Positions 1-6,223 of a DNA stretch of 7,553 nucleotides are shown here, piece after piece. Origin of the DNA: an uncultured Oscillospiraceae bacterium (GTDB taxonomy: Bacteria; Bacillota; Clostridia; Oscillospirales; Oscillospiraceae). Position numbers and translations under genes: made by a program. The stretch lies in assembly GCA_937915075.1 (NCBI GenBank), contig CALDMA010000049.1, positions 1 through 7,553 on the forward strand. Reading direction: 5' to 3'. Numbering within the stretch: position 1 is the first letter of the stretch; each line of letters begins with the position of its first letter. Below the pieces are notes generated by a model. It saw nothing but the letters and a program-made list of their open reading frames with translations. It did no database searches and was not told the origin of the DNA.

Positions 1-999
1 TTCTTAGCCCTCATCCTGTCCGTCGCTATGATCTTCGCTCTTGTTGCCTGCGGCGATAAGAGCACCGACGAGACCCCCAGCGCCGACGGCGACACCCAGC
101 AGACCGATACCCCCGCCGCTCCCGTTGACATCGTCATCGCCACCGGCGGCACCTCCGGTACTTACTATGCCGTTGGCAACGCGCTCGTCACCACCATCGG
201 CGACAAGCTGAGCCTGTCCAAGCTCACCGCTGTCGACTCCGGCGCCTCCAAGGCGAACGTCCAGCTCGTCACCGCCGGCCAGGCCCAAATGTCCATCCTG
301 CAGTCCGACGTTCTGAACTATGCTCACAACGGCTCCGGCGGTGAGACCATGTTCGACGGCGCTGCCGACATGAACTCCCTGTGGGTCGCGGGCGTTTACA
401 ACGAGACCGTCCAGCTCGTTACCGCTCCCGAGATCAAGAGCATTGAAGACCTCAAGGGCAAGACCGTCTGCGTCGGCGACGTCGGCTCCGGTACCGCTCT
501 GAACGCGGCTCAGGTCCTCGAAGCCTACGGCATGACCTTTGAGGATATCGACCCCATGTACGACGGCTTTGCCGGCGGTGCTGAGGCCCTCAAGAACGGC
601 CAGTGCGTTGCGGCCTTCACCGTTTCCGGTGCTCCCACCCCCGCTCTGACCGACCTGTCCACCACCTACAACTTCAATATGCCCTCCCTCAGCGAAGAGG
701 CTGTTTCCTACCTGACCACCAACTATCCGTTCCTGGTCCAGGATAACCTGCCCGCCGGCACCTACAGCTGCGTTGCGGACGAGACCGTCTGCGTCGCCGT
801 CAAGGCCGTCTTCACCGCCTCCAAGGACCTCAGCGAGGATGTCGTCTATGAGATCACCAAGGCCATGTTCGACAACCAGGGCGATCTGGCCAAGGCTCAG
901 GCCAAGTTCGGTTATCTGAGCCCCGAGGGTGCTGTCGATGGTTCCTTCGATCTGCATCCCGGCGCTGAGAAGTACTACAAGGAGATCGGCGTTCTGTAA
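1..999 (+). CDS. TAXI-family TRAP transporter substrate-binding lipoprotein (5' partial)
   Basis: This is the extracytoplasmic receptor of a TAXI-type TRAP transporter. It binds a small organic solute outside the membrane and hands it to the permease encoded downstream. The open frame runs from base 1. The first 17 visible residues are a hydrophobic signal peptide ending in the lipobox LVAC, with the lipidated Cys at visible residue 17, so the true start lies just upstream of the window, probably only a few codons away. An acidic Ser/Thr/Pro linker follows. The family-typical glycine-rich motif TGGTSGTYY sits at visible residues 48-56, and the binding-protein core runs to the C-terminus, where the helix near SPEGAVDGSFDLHPGAEKYY resembles the usual TAXI end. 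Four cysteines occur in the mature part (visible residues 157, 202, 257, 264); I cannot say whether they pair. The 333 visible residues fit a near-complete protein. The substrate cannot be read from sequence; a Thermus TAXI protein binds glutamate/glutamine, but that does not transfer here. Confidence 0.93.
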   Translation, partial: FLALILSVAMIFALVACGDKSTDETPSADGDTQQTDTPAAPVDIVIATGGTSGTYYAVGNALVTTIGDKLSLSKLTAVDSGASKANVQLVTAGQAQMSILQSDVLNYAHNGSGGETMFDGAADMNSLWVAGVYNETVQLVTAPEIKSIEDLKGKTVCVGDVGSGTALNAAQVLEAYGMTFEDIDPMYDGFAGGAEALKNGQCVAAFTVSGAPTPALTDLSTTYNFNMPSLSEEAVSYLTTNYPFLVQDNLPAGTYSCVADETVCVAVKAVFTASKDLSEDVVYEITKAMFDNQGDLAKAQAKFGYLSPEGAVDGSFDLHPGAEKYYKEIGVL

Positions 1000-1027
1000 G
1001 AACACCCAATCCTGAAAGAGTGCGAAA

Positions 1028-1516
1028 GTGCAACTGCGACAACGCATAAGCATGGCCGCTGCAATAGTCTTGATTATTGCAGCGGCCTCCCTCTTGATTC
1101 CCCGCGCCGGCTATTACCTGACGCTCCGCAATAAGGACAGCGGCGAGCTCTATGCGCGCTACCGCATGGACGAGGGGGATCGTTTTTCCATTACCTTTAA
1201 GCATTCCGTCAATCAATATCCGCTGACGGACACCTTTGAGATCAGTGAAGGAAAGATCTATGCCGAGGAGTGTAAGTATTATGCTTACGGCGCCGGCGTG
1301 CAGGTGGAGCTGAATCCCGGAGAGGAGCTCAGCTATACCGACGACGGAGCCATGCTCATCACCGGCATACATCAGGATAGGACCGGAGTCTGCTATGCCG
1401 TCGCCACCGTTTACGACTTTTTTTTGAGCGTGAAGGGCGGCGAGGACATCAGTCTGCGTGATTTGTGTGGAAGAAATTCGCTGGTGACGCTCAATTATGA
1501 GTTCTTCCTCTATTGA
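1028..1516 (+). CDS. DUF1850 protein, membrane-anchored TAXI-TRAP accessory
   Basis: This small 162-residue protein of unknown biochemical role belongs to the DUF1850 family, which is repeatedly found beside TAXI-TRAP genes. The N-terminus has a basic stretch (QLRQR) and a hydrophobic segment at about residues 9-26 (AAAIVLIIAAASLLI), so it is probably an anchored or exported protein with its domain outside. Family-type motifs are FKHSVNQYPLTDTFEI at about residues 57-72 and the YGAGV element at about residues 85-89. I chose the GTG start at 1028, where a weak purine run (GAAAGAG, 1014-1020) lies upstream; an in-frame ATG at 1052 has no better ribosome site. The gene lies 28 nt after the binding protein and 40 nt before the permease start, so all three are probably co-transcribed. 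Codon use is unlike its neighbours: ATA, GGA, AGG, AGA and CGA all appear. A strong hairpin covers codons 9-20. A role in the transporter is inferred from position only. Confidence 0.82.
   Translation: MQLRQRISMAAAIVLIIAAASLLIPRAGYYLTLRNKDSGELYARYRMDEGDRFSITFKHSVNQYPLTDTFEISEGKIYAEECKYYAYGAGVQVELNPGEELSYTDDGAMLITGIHQDRTGVCYAVATVYDFFLSVKGGEDISLRDLCGRNSLVTLNYEFFLY
1054..1087 (+). promoter_or_regulatory. Perfect 13-bp stem-loop inside the start of the DUF1850 gene
   Basis: The arms 1054-1066 (GGCCGCTGCAATA) and 1075-1087 (TATTGCAGCGGCC) are exact reverse complements around an 8-nt loop, 1067-1074. The structure begins 54 nt after the binding-protein stop codon and 26 nt after the GTG start of the DUF1850 gene. 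No U-run follows, so it is not an intrinsic terminator. By analogy with other transporter operons, an RNA stem here could block 3'-to-5' decay and keep the binding-protein message in excess, or slow translation of the DUF1850 gene. The pairing is directly visible; the role is inferred. Confidence 0.6.
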
Positions 1517-1539
1517 CGTCACGGTGTTCACCAATAAAA

Positions 1540-1547
1540 AGGAGGAG
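1540..1547 (+). promoter_or_regulatory. Ribosome binding site that fixes the TRAP permease start
   Basis: AGGAGGAG lies 9 nt before the ATG at 1557 and is the best Shine-Dalgarno sequence near the permease start. The upstream in-frame ATG at 1497, inside the DUF1850 gene, has only a weak GGTGA ahead of it. This favours the 654-residue product over the 674-residue one. Confidence 0.85.
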
Positions 1548-1556
1548 AAAAAACCA

Positions 1557-3521
1557 ATGTCTGACGCTGAAAAGAAAGTATTGGATCAGCCGGTCGTTGA
1601 GAACGACGCCGACATCGGCACCGCTGCCGACGTCGACGAAATTATGAAGAAATACGACCGCGAATCCAACGTTCGTATCTGGGAGGGTGTGCCGAAGCAG
1701 ATCATCCGCTTCGTGCTCGCCGCCTTCATGCTCTTCATGGTCTACATGAACCTGTGGGCCACCTGGAGCGGACAGATCCGCCGCTGCCTGTTCGTGGGCA
1801 TGGTCATTCTGTTCACGTTCTTCGTCTACCCCGCCAAGAAGGGCAATGTAAAGCCCAACTCCATGCCCTGGTATGACATTCTGCTTGCCATCGTGGGCTG
1901 TATCCCCTACTTCTACTATGTGGCGAACTTCAAGAAGATCGTCTCCATGGGTATCGCCATCGGCCAGACCGAGGTCATCCTCGGCATCGTCGGCATTTTG
2001 GTGCTCGCCGAGTGCTGCCGCCGTGCGGTCGGTATCCCCATCCTGTGCGTGGCGGGCGTGTTCGTCCTCTATGCCTTTGTCGGCCGTCACATGAGCCTGG
2101 AGCTGGTGGTCTACAACATCTTCTATACCACCAACGGCATCATCGGCACGCCGATCTCCGTCTGCTCGACCTACATCGCGCTGTTCATGATGTTCGGCGC
2201 ATTCCTTGAGGCGACGGGCGTCGCCAACTTCTTCATCGACTGCGCGAACGCGCTGGTCGGCTGGGCGTCCGGCGGTCCCGCGAAGGTCGCGGTCGTCTCC
2301 TCCGCCCTGTGCGGCATGGTCTCCGGTTCCTCCGTCGGCAACACCGTTACCACCGGTTCCGTGACCATCCCGATGATGAAGAAGACCGGCTATCCCGGCG
2401 AGTTCGCCGGCGCGGTCGAGGCGGCTGCCTCCACCGGCGGTCAGATCATGCCCCCCATCATGGGCGCCGCGGCGTTCATCATGGCGGAAATGACCGGCTA
2501 TGAGTATTCTCAGATCATCGTCCGCGCGATCCTGCCCGCGTTCCTGTACTTCCTCGGCATCTTCCTCGGCGTCCACTTCAAGGCCAAGAAGCTCGGCCTC
2601 AAGGGCCTGCCCAAGGACGAGCTGCCCAAGTGGAAGCGCCTGCTGCCGAAGATCTACCTGCTCCTGCCGCTGATCCTGCTGGTCTACATGATCGTTGCCG
2701 GTGAGACCATGGCCAAGAGCGCCATCTATGCAACGCTCGTCGCTATCGCGGTCAGCCTCATCAATAAGGACGACCGCATGACCCCGACCAAGTTCGTCAA
2801 CGGCCTTGAAAACGGCGGCAAGAACTGCATTTCCATCGGCATCGCCTGCGGTATCGCCGGCATCATCTCCGTGTGCATCACGATGACCGGCCTCGGCGGC
2901 AAGCTCATCACCTACGTCGTGAGACTTTCCAACGGCCACCTGTTCATCGCTCTGCTGCTCACGATGCTCTGCTGCATCGTCCTCGGCATGGGCGTGCCCA
3001 CCACGGCGAACTACATCATCATGGCCTCCACCTGCGCGCCCATCCTGATCAACGGCATGAATATGCACGTTCTGGCGGCCAATATGTTCGTGTTCTACTT
3101 CGGCATCGTCGCCGACATCACGCCTCCCGTCGCGCTGGCTGCCTACGCAGGCTCCGCCATCGCCAAGGCGCCCCCGATGAAGACCGCGTTCAACGCCACC
3201 CGTCTGGCGATTGCCGCGTTCATCATCCCCTACATCTTCGCTTACAACAATGCGATGATCTTCGTCGGCGACAACGTCACCGTTTGGAGCGTGGTCTCCA
3301 TCACCGTCACCGCGACGCTCGGTATGCTCTCCATCGCCTCCGGCCTCATGGGCTACCTGATCCACGACATGAAGTGGTACACCCGCATCATTTTGACGGC
3401 GGGCGGTCTGATGATGATCATTCCCGAGACCATCACCGACATCATCGGTATTGTCATTCTGGTTGCCATCTTTGCCATCCAGAAGATCGAGAACAAGAGA
3501 GAGAAGAAGGCTGCGGCCTGA
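1557..3521 (+). CDS. TAXI-type TRAP transporter fused permease (4TM + 12TM)
   Basis: This is the integral membrane part of the TRAP transporter. It moves the solute delivered by the binding lipoprotein into the cell, driven in this family by an ion gradient rather than ATP. The product is 654 residues from the ATG at 1557. A soluble acidic head of about 45 residues comes first, with YDRESNVRIWEG at residues 33-44 typical of TAXI permeases. A small-subunit-like group of hydrophobic helices follows (from about residue 49 to 170), then the large DctM-like domain. Conserved family segments are GMVSGSSVGNTVTTGSVTIP near residue 253, GGQIMPPIMGAAAF near 294, GMGVPTTANYI near 477 and ADITPPVALAAYA near 519; the paired repeats match the two inverted halves of the DctM domain. 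The C-terminus ends in a lysine-rich tail. Codon use is strongly C-biased, suggesting good expression. It is the last gene of the operon, with a strong terminator 20 nt after the stop. Confidence 0.95.
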   Translation: MSDAEKKVLDQPVVENDADIGTAADVDEIMKKYDRESNVRIWEGVPKQIIRFVLAAFMLFMVYMNLWATWSGQIRRCLFVGMVILFTFFVYPAKKGNVKPNSMPWYDILLAIVGCIPYFYYVANFKKIVSMGIAIGQTEVILGIVGILVLAECCRRAVGIPILCVAGVFVLYAFVGRHMSLELVVYNIFYTTNGIIGTPISVCSTYIALFMMFGAFLEATGVANFFIDCANALVGWASGGPAKVAVVSSALCGMVSGSSVGNTVTTGSVTIPMMKKTGYPGEFAGAVEAAASTGGQIMPPIMGAAAFIMAEMTGYEYSQIIVRAILPAFLYFLGIFLGVHFKAKKLGLKGLPKDELPKWKRLLPKIYLLLPLILLVYMIVAGETMAKSAIYATLVAIAVSLINKDDRMTPTKFVNGLENGGKNCISIGIACGIAGIISVCITMTGLGGKLITYVVRLSNGHLFIALLLTMLCCIVLGMGVPTTANYIIMASTCAPILINGMNMHVLAANMFVFYFGIVADITPPVALAAYAGSAIAKAPPMKTAFNATRLAIAAFIIPYIFAYNNAMIFVGDNVTVWSVVSITVTATLGMLSIASGLMGYLIHDMKWYTRIILTAGGLMMIIPETITDIIGIVILVAIFAIQKIENKREKKAAA

Positions 3522-3540
3522 ACTCCCGAAAACACGAGAA

Positions 3541-3573
3541 AATAAAGAGACGCTGCGGCGTCTCTTTATTTTT
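3541..3573 (+). terminator. Intrinsic terminator of the TRAP operon
   Basis: Arms AATAAAGAGACGC (3541-3553) and GCGTCTCTTTATT (3558-3570) pair perfectly over 13 bp around a TGCG loop, and the 3' side runs into a T-rich stretch to 3573. It lies 20 nt after the permease stop codon and separates the transporter operon from the amidase gene. Confidence 0.92.
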
Positions 3574-3644
3574 GCCATTTCGCTCCCCGCGGTCGGAAAG
3601 CCGGGCACATGAAACGGCGCGGCGGCTCATAAGATGCAGGGAAA

Positions 3645-3650
3645 GGGAGG
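3645..3650 (+). promoter_or_regulatory. Ribosome binding site that fixes the amidase start
   Basis: GGGAGG sits 7 nt before the ATG at 3658. An in-frame ATG at 3634 would place this sequence inside the coding region and has no comparable site of its own, so 3658 is preferred. Confidence 0.85.
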
Positions 3651-3657
3651 CGTCGTT

Positions 3658-4401
3658 ATGCCGAAAATCTATCTCAGCCCCTCCACGCAGGAGTCAAATC
3701 CCTACATCACCGGAAGCGGCAGCGAGGAGTACAATATGAACCGGCTCGCCGATGCGCTGGAGCCGTATCTTTATTCCAACGGCATCCGCTTTGTGCGCAA
3801 CACGCCCGACATGACCGCCGCGACCTCCATCGCGCAGGCGAACCGCCTCGGCGGCTTTGACTTCTACCTGGCGCTCCACTCCAACGCCGCCGCGCCGGAA
3901 AGCTCCGGCACCGTGCGCGGCGTACTCGTGTTTTACTATCCGACCAGCGCGGAGGGCAAGCGCGCGGCGGAGCTGTTCGCCGCGAACCTCAAGCGCGTCT
4001 ACCCGCTGCCCGACCTCGTGCGTACCGTCTCCACCACCACGCTCGGCGAGGTGCGTCAGCCGAAGTATCCGGCGAACCTGCTCGAGCTGGGCTATCACGA
4101 CAACTATGCCGACGCCGCGTGGGTCGAGAACAACATGGACGCCATCGCGCGCGAGCTGGCGCGCTCGCTGACGGAGTACTTCGGCCTGCCGTTCATCGAG
4201 CCGCAGCCGGTCGTGCAGGGGACTGTCTCCACGAGCGGCTCGCCGCTGCGCCTGCGCGCCTACCCGAGCGCCGCGGGGCAGACCATCGCGCTCATGCCGA
4301 ACGGCGCGTCGGTCACGGTCTACGGCGCGTGGCAGGGCTGGAACGTGGTGCATTACAACGGCAGCGTCGGCTATGCCGCCGAGGCCTACATCGAGAGCTG
4401 A
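3658..4401 (+). CDS. N-acetylmuramoyl-L-alanine amidase (Amidase_3) with C-terminal SH3b domain, no signal peptide
   Basis: A predicted peptidoglycan hydrolase that cuts the bond between N-acetylmuramic acid and L-alanine. The product is 247 residues. The Amidase_3 domain covers about residues 2-180: LSPSTQE at 6-12, SEEYNMN at 22-28 with the zinc-ligand type Glu (E23 or E24), LHSNA at 73-77 with zinc-ligand His74, and LLELGYHDN at 141-149 with the catalytic-type Glu143. A bacterial SH3 domain, probably for wall binding, covers about residues 188-247. The standard Amidase_3 N-terminal His (normally in a PGHGG-like motif) is replaced here by SPSTQ; I believe some clostridial relatives share this. 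There is no signal peptide, membrane segment or lipobox, so the enzyme starts life in the cytoplasm, as in endolysins or mother-cell lysis amidases such as Bacillus CwlC. It is flanked by terminators and appears monocistronic. The fold is clear; substrate and timing are inferred. Confidence 0.87.
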   Translation: MPKIYLSPSTQESNPYITGSGSEEYNMNRLADALEPYLYSNGIRFVRNTPDMTAATSIAQANRLGGFDFYLALHSNAAAPESSGTVRGVLVFYYPTSAEGKRAAELFAANLKRVYPLPDLVRTVSTTTLGEVRQPKYPANLLELGYHDNYADAAWVENNMDAIARELARSLTEYFGLPFIEPQPVVQGTVSTSGSPLRLRAYPSAAGQTIALMPNGASVTVYGAWQGWNVVHYNGSVGYAAEAYIES

Positions 4402-4406
4402 CGCCC

Positions 4407-4423
4407 TGCGCCGCGCACTTTTT
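4407..4423 (+). terminator. Weak possible terminator after the amidase gene
   Basis: TGCG (4407-4410) and CGCA (4414-4417) can form a 4-bp stem with a CCG loop, followed by CTTTTT. The stem is short, so termination here may be poor and some amidase transcripts could read into rny. Confidence 0.3.
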
Positions 4424-4440
4424 CGACAAATAGTTTTTGC

Positions 4441-4469
4441 TTGACACTTGTTTACAAAAAGGTTACAAT
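4441..4469 (+). promoter_or_regulatory. Sigma-A promoter of rny
   Basis: A perfect -35 box TTGACA (4441-4446) is followed after exactly 17 nt by a -10 box TACAAT (4464-4469), one base from consensus. Transcription should start near 4476, leaving a leader of about 127 nt before the rny start codon. The surrounding DNA is AT-rich compared with the coding regions, as expected for a promoter. Confidence 0.88.
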
Positions 4470-4488
4470 ATTCGGTGGATTTATGGAG

Positions 4489-4508
4489 GGGAGAGAAGGG
4501 GCTCTCCC
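4489..4508 (+). promoter_or_regulatory. First hairpin in the rny leader
   Basis: GGGAGAG (4489-4495) pairs with CTCTCCC (4502-4508) over 7 bp with a 6-nt loop. It begins about 13 nt after the predicted transcription start, so it would protect or structure the 5' end of the rny message. Function is inferred. Confidence 0.45.
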
Positions 4509-4540
4509 GTTTGTTGATTCAAAAACCCGTTTTGATATAC

Positions 4541-4573
4541 CATCGGGACACGGCCGGACCGGCCGCTCCGATG
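4541..4573 (+). promoter_or_regulatory. Second, two-part hairpin in the rny leader
   Basis: An outer stem CATCGG (4541-4546) with CCGATG (4568-4573) encloses, across a small internal loop (GACA and CT), an inner stem CGGCCG (4551-4556) with CGGCCG (4560-4565) capped by GAC. That gives 12 GC-rich pairs ending 17 nt before the AGGAGG site. No U-run follows, so it is not a terminator. It could shape decay or translation of the rny message; I do not recognise it as a named riboswitch. Confidence 0.5.
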
Positions 4574-4590
4574 GAAACAAAAGTGGACAC

Positions 4591-4596
4591 AGGAGG
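4591..4596 (+). promoter_or_regulatory. Ribosome binding site that fixes the RNase Y start
   Basis: A perfect AGGAGG ends 6 nt before the ATG at 4603. The frame stays open upstream as far as the -35 box, but starts there would be untranscribed or leaderless, so the 516-residue product is chosen. Confidence 0.92.
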
Positions 4597-4602
4597 AATC
4601 GA

Positions 4603-6153
4603 ATGAATATACCCAGCCTTGTCATCGGCTTGGCGGCGGGACTTTTCATTGGTATTCTTGCTTGTATTCTGTACCGCAACAAGAAGGCGAAGGACGATAA
4701 GGAAAAGATCGCCAACGCCGAAGAGGAGGCGCTGCGCATCATCAACGATGCCATCAAGAGCGCCGAGAGCAAAAAACGCGAGGCCACGCTGGAGGCGAAG
4801 GAGGAGATCCTCCGCTCCCGCAAGGAATACGAGAAGGAAGAAAAGGAACGTCGTGCCGACCTGCAGAAGCAGGAACGCCGCTTACAGCAAAAGGAAGAAA
4901 ACATCGACCGCAAGACCGACGCGATCGAAAAGAAGGAAGAAGCCCTTGCCCAGAAGCACGCCGCTCTGGATAAGGAGAACGAAGAGATCAAGATCATCAA
5001 GCGCAGCCAGACCGAGATGCTCGAGCGCATCTCCGGCTTTACGGCTGACGAGGCCAAGAAATACCTGATCGAGCAGGTCGAGTCCGAGGTCACCCACGAG
5101 ACCGCCCTCAAGATCAAGGAGATCGAGGCCCGCGCCAAGGACGAAGCGGACCAGTATGCCCGCGAGATCGTGGCGTCCGCCATCCAGCGCTGCGCCGCCG
5201 ATCACGTCGCCGAGATCACCGTCAGCGTGGTTCCCCTGCCCAATGACGAGATGAAGGGACGCATCATCGGCCGTGAGGGCCGCAACATCCGCACCATTGA
5301 AACGCTCACGGGCGTCGATCTCATCATCGACGATACGCCCGAGGCTATCACCGTATCCTGCTTTGAGCCGGTGCGCCGCGAGGTCGCGCGTCTGGCGCTC
5401 GAAAAGCTGATCGCCGACGGCCGCATCCACCCCACCCACATCGAGGAGATGGTCGCCAAGGCCCGCCGTGAGGTGGACGCCGTCATCAAGTCCGAGGGCG
5501 AGCGCGCGGTGCTCGAGACCGGCGTGCGCGGCCTGCACCCCGAGCTGGTGAAGCTGCTCGGCCGCCTGCATTACCGCACGAGCTACGGGCAGAACGTGCT
5601 CCAGCACTCCATCGAGGTCGCGCATCTTGCCGGCATGATGGCCGCCGAGCTCGGCGCGGACGTCGCCACGGCGAAGCGCGCGGGCCTGCTCCACGATATC
5701 GGCAAGGCCGTCGACCACGAGCTTGAGGGCACCCACGTCGCGCTCGGCGTGGAGTTCCTGCGCAAGTACCATGAGCGCGAGGACGTTATTCACGCGGTGC
5801 AGGCGCACCACAACGACGTCGAGCCGCAGACCGTCGTCGCCTGTCTCGTGCAGGCCGCCGACGCCATCTCCGCCGCCCGTCCCGGCGCCCGCCGCGAGAA
5901 CATCGAGAACTACATCAAGCGCCTTGAAAAGCTCGAGGAGATCACCGGCTCCTACCCCGGCGTCGAGACCTCCTACGCCATTCAGGCGGGCCGCGAGGTC
6001 CGCGTGATGGTCAAGCCCGAGCAGGTGAGCGAGGACGATATGGTCATCCTTGCCCGCGAGCTGGCCAAGCGCATCGAGAGCGAGCTCGAGTATCCCGGTC
6101 AGATCAAGGTCCATGTGCTGCGTGAGACCAAGGTCATCGAATACGCCAAATGA
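4603..6153 (+). CDS. rny: Ribonuclease Y (membrane-anchored endoribonuclease)
   Basis: RNase Y starts the decay of many mRNAs in Firmicutes by internal cleavage, working from the inner face of the membrane. The product is 516 residues, close to the Bacillus subtilis length of about 520. Domains in order: a single N-terminal membrane helix at about residues 4-24; a long charged coiled coil rich in Lys, Glu and Arg at about 26-205; a KH RNA-binding domain with GRIIGREGRNIR at 219-230; and an HD metal-dependent domain with His335 in LQHSIEVAH, the His364-Asp365 pair in LLHDIGKA, and Asp420 in QAADAIS. The HD pair aligns with the catalytic HD of the Bacillus enzyme. All expected active-site residues are present. 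The start is set by a perfect AGGAGG 6 nt upstream. The gene has its own promoter, a structured leader and a strong terminator, so it is probably a single-gene unit. The recA or ymdB neighbours common elsewhere are not seen. Confidence 0.97.
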   Translation: MNIPSLVIGLAAGLFIGILACILYRNKKAKDDKEKIANAEEEALRIINDAIKSAESKKREATLEAKEEILRSRKEYEKEEKERRADLQKQERRLQQKEENIDRKTDAIEKKEEALAQKHAALDKENEEIKIIKRSQTEMLERISGFTADEAKKYLIEQVESEVTHETALKIKEIEARAKDEADQYAREIVASAIQRCAADHVAEITVSVVPLPNDEMKGRIIGREGRNIRTIETLTGVDLIIDDTPEAITVSCFEPVRREVARLALEKLIADGRIHPTHIEEMVAKARREVDAVIKSEGERAVLETGVRGLHPELVKLLGRLHYRTSYGQNVLQHSIEVAHLAGMMAAELGADVATAKRAGLLHDIGKAVDHELEGTHVALGVEFLRKYHEREDVIHAVQAHHNDVEPQTVVACLVQAADAISAARPGARRENIENYIKRLEKLEEITGSYPGVETSYAIQAGREVRVMVKPEQVSEDDMVILARELAKRIESELEYPGQIKVHVLRETKVIEYAK

Positions 6154-6155
6154 GA

Positions 6156-6194
6156 AAAAAGCACCGCCGAAGCGCCGCTTCGGCGGTGCTTTTT
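6156..6194 (+). terminator. Strong intrinsic terminator of rny
   Basis: GCACCGCCGAAGC (6161-6173) pairs perfectly with GCTTCGGCGGTGC (6177-6189) around a GCC loop. Flanking A5 (6156-6160) and T5 (6190-6194) extend the stem and give the U-run. It starts just after the rny stop codon. The A and T flanks would let it also work on the opposite strand. Confidence 0.95.
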
Positions 6195-6223
6195 CCGCCT
6201 CGCTATGAAAACAGGAAATGCAG

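Noticed and set aside
28..999. ATG at 28 as the start of the TAXI binding protein
   Set aside because: It would cut off most of the signal peptide and its basic N-terminus. The frame is open to base 1 with hydrophobic signal residues, so the real start is outside the window.
4..1053. Minus-strand 349-residue open frame opposite the TAXI binding protein
   Set aside because: A Gly/Asp/Val-rich antisense shadow of a C-biased gene. The plus strand shows a lipobox and the TAXI motif.
1497..1556. Upstream ATG (1497) for the permease, overlapping the DUF1850 gene
   Set aside because: Only a weak ribosome site precedes it, and the extra 20 residues contain the translated AGGAGGAG site of the better start at 1557.
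1491..3608. Long minus-strand open frame (705 residues) antisense to the TRAP permease
   Set aside because: Its product is dominated by His, Asp, Gly and Arg in the pattern made by reading C-biased codons backwards. The opposite strand encodes an unmistakable permease with its own ribosome site and terminator.
2873..3739. Plus-strand 288-residue open frame overlapping the permease and amidase
   Set aside because: It is a His/Arg-rich frame shadow that crosses the intrinsic terminator at 3541-3573 and has no domain-like sequence.
4441..4602. 54-residue N-terminal extension of RNase Y starting at TTG 4441 or ATG 4483
   Set aside because: The TTG is the -35 box of the promoter, and the ATG lies about 7 nt after the predicted transcription start. 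The extension has no resemblance to RNase Y, whose membrane helix begins right after the ATG at 4603.
4882..6114. Minus-strand 410-residue open frame opposite rny
   Set aside because: Low-complexity Leu/Asp/Gly/Val/His antisense shadow of the KH-HD region of RNase Y.
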